Source: Muribaculaceae bacterium (GTDB taxonomy: Bacteria > Bacteroidota > Bacteroidia > Bacteroidales > Muribaculaceae). Taken from it: a stretch of 6,795 nt of DNA. The stretch's first letter is position 1; each line of letters starts with the position of its first letter. Location of the stretch: the NCBI GenBank assembly GCA_022511505.1, contig JAFLTK010000161.1:1-6795 (forward strand). The letters run 5' to 3'. Below, piece after piece: positions 6,527-6,795 of the stretch. The translations under genes and the position numbers were made by a program. A model generated the notes under the pieces. It made no database searches. It had not been told where the DNA came from and saw only the letters and a program-made list of their open reading frames with translations.

Positions 6527-6609
6527 GTTCACCTTGATGAGCTGGAGCTTTTCATCACGACATTAGCGACCCGTTCCGGCTGACGCTGTACCGGCGGTTG
6601 ATTTTTGTC

Positions 6610-6627
6610 ACCGGTATGACCGGTATG
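6610..6627. repeat. Tandem 9-bp repeat ACCGGTATG x2
   Basis: ACCGGTATG occurs at 6610-6618 and again directly at 6619-6627, and each copy contains the palindrome ACCGGT. It lies in the GC-rich island. Confidence 0.6.
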
Positions 6628-6671
6628 AGCCTCGGAAGGGCGAAATGGGGTATGGGACGCCTAATGTAAAC

Positions 6672-6690
6672 CAACCCCCTGCCGGGGTTG
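6672..6690. repeat. 7-bp GC-rich hairpin (CAACCCC / GGGGTTG)
   Basis: CAACCCC (6672-6678) pairs with GGGGTTG (6684-6690) over a 5-base loop. No T-run follows, so it is probably not a terminator. A related CCCG-AC-CGGG dyad sits near the left edge of the island at about 6375-6384. Confidence 0.55.
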
Positions 6691-6719
6691 CGTGCTAATC
6701 GCCTGTTGTCCCCCCTCCG

Positions 6720-6752
6720 GGTGATGAAAGAGGTTGGGCACCTCCCCTCACC
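6720..6752. repeat. Nested hairpin at the right edge of the GC-rich island
   Basis: An outer stem GGTGA (6720-6724) with TCACC (6748-6752) encloses an inner stem GAGGT (6730-6734) with ACCTC (6740-6744) and a 5-base loop. The downstream sequence has a broken T-rich stretch (TTTGTTTTATATG), so on the plus strand a weak terminator is possible but unlikely. Confidence 0.4.
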
Positions 6753-6795
6753 AGTCCTTTGTTTTATATGTACAGATTACTGAAAATCTTGTCCT

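Larger units (their letters stand above)
6341..6795. other. Long region without a convincing gene, containing a GC-rich hairpin-rich island (about 6357-6757)
   Basis: No frame of convincing length and start is present on either strand. AT-rich DNA at 6341-6356 gives way to about 400 bp of GC-rich sequence, and AT-rich DNA returns from about 6758 to the edge. The island holds several hairpins and a tandem repeat, listed separately, and short overlapping open frames on both strands. The composition is unlike the AT-rich promoter region at 1805-2071. It could be a dispersed intergenic repeat, a decayed gene or a structured RNA. No tRNA or rRNA signature was seen. No TAnnTTTG box for a gene to the right was found. 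Confidence 0.5.

Noticed and set aside
6341..6795. tRNA or rRNA gene in the GC-rich end region
   Set aside because: I found no T-loop (GGTTCGA-like) signature, no cloverleaf spacing and no recognisable rRNA segments.

Overview
The window looks like chromosomal DNA from a fairly GC-rich member of the Bacteroidales, possibly a Muribaculaceae-type gut bacterium; this is inference. The support is TAnnTTTG promoter boxes on both strands, no Shine-Dalgarno-like leaders, a WYL regulator of the type common in Bacteroidales, and a DUF1343/NamZ-type protein next to a sodium:solute symporter. No rRNA, tRNA, CRISPR array or transposase was found.

Layout. On the minus strand, from 1804 to the left edge, lies the first 601 codons of a secreted tetratricopeptide-repeat (TPR) protein whose C-terminus is outside the window. 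A 267-bp AT-rich divergent promoter region (1805-2071) follows. It holds one TAnnTTTG box per direction, a leader with a 15-bp direct repeat on the TPR side, and small palindromes on the other side. On the plus strand a tight three-gene operon follows: a NamZ-type exo-beta-N-acetylmuramidase (2072-3280), an SSS-family sodium/solute symporter (3318-4811), and a WYL-domain transcription factor (4804-5697) whose start overlaps the symporter's stop by 8 bp. Next, after a short gap, comes an AT-rich gene of unknown function (5754-6317) that ends in a weak stem-loop. The last ~480 bp carry no convincing gene. They contain a ~400-bp GC-rich, hairpin-rich stretch that is unusual for Bacteroidales intergenic DNA and may be a dispersed repeat, a decayed gene or a structured RNA.

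How the genes may work together (inference). The NamZ-type enzyme would release terminal MurNAc from peptidoglycan fragments in the periplasm or at the cell surface, and the symporter would carry the sugar, or a related one, across the inner membrane. The WYL protein, made from the same transcript, would sense a ligand and adjust expression. No MurNAc kinase or MurQ etherase is present here, so the intracellular steps would have to be encoded elsewhere. The operon with its own WYL regulator is the best candidate here for a little-described system.
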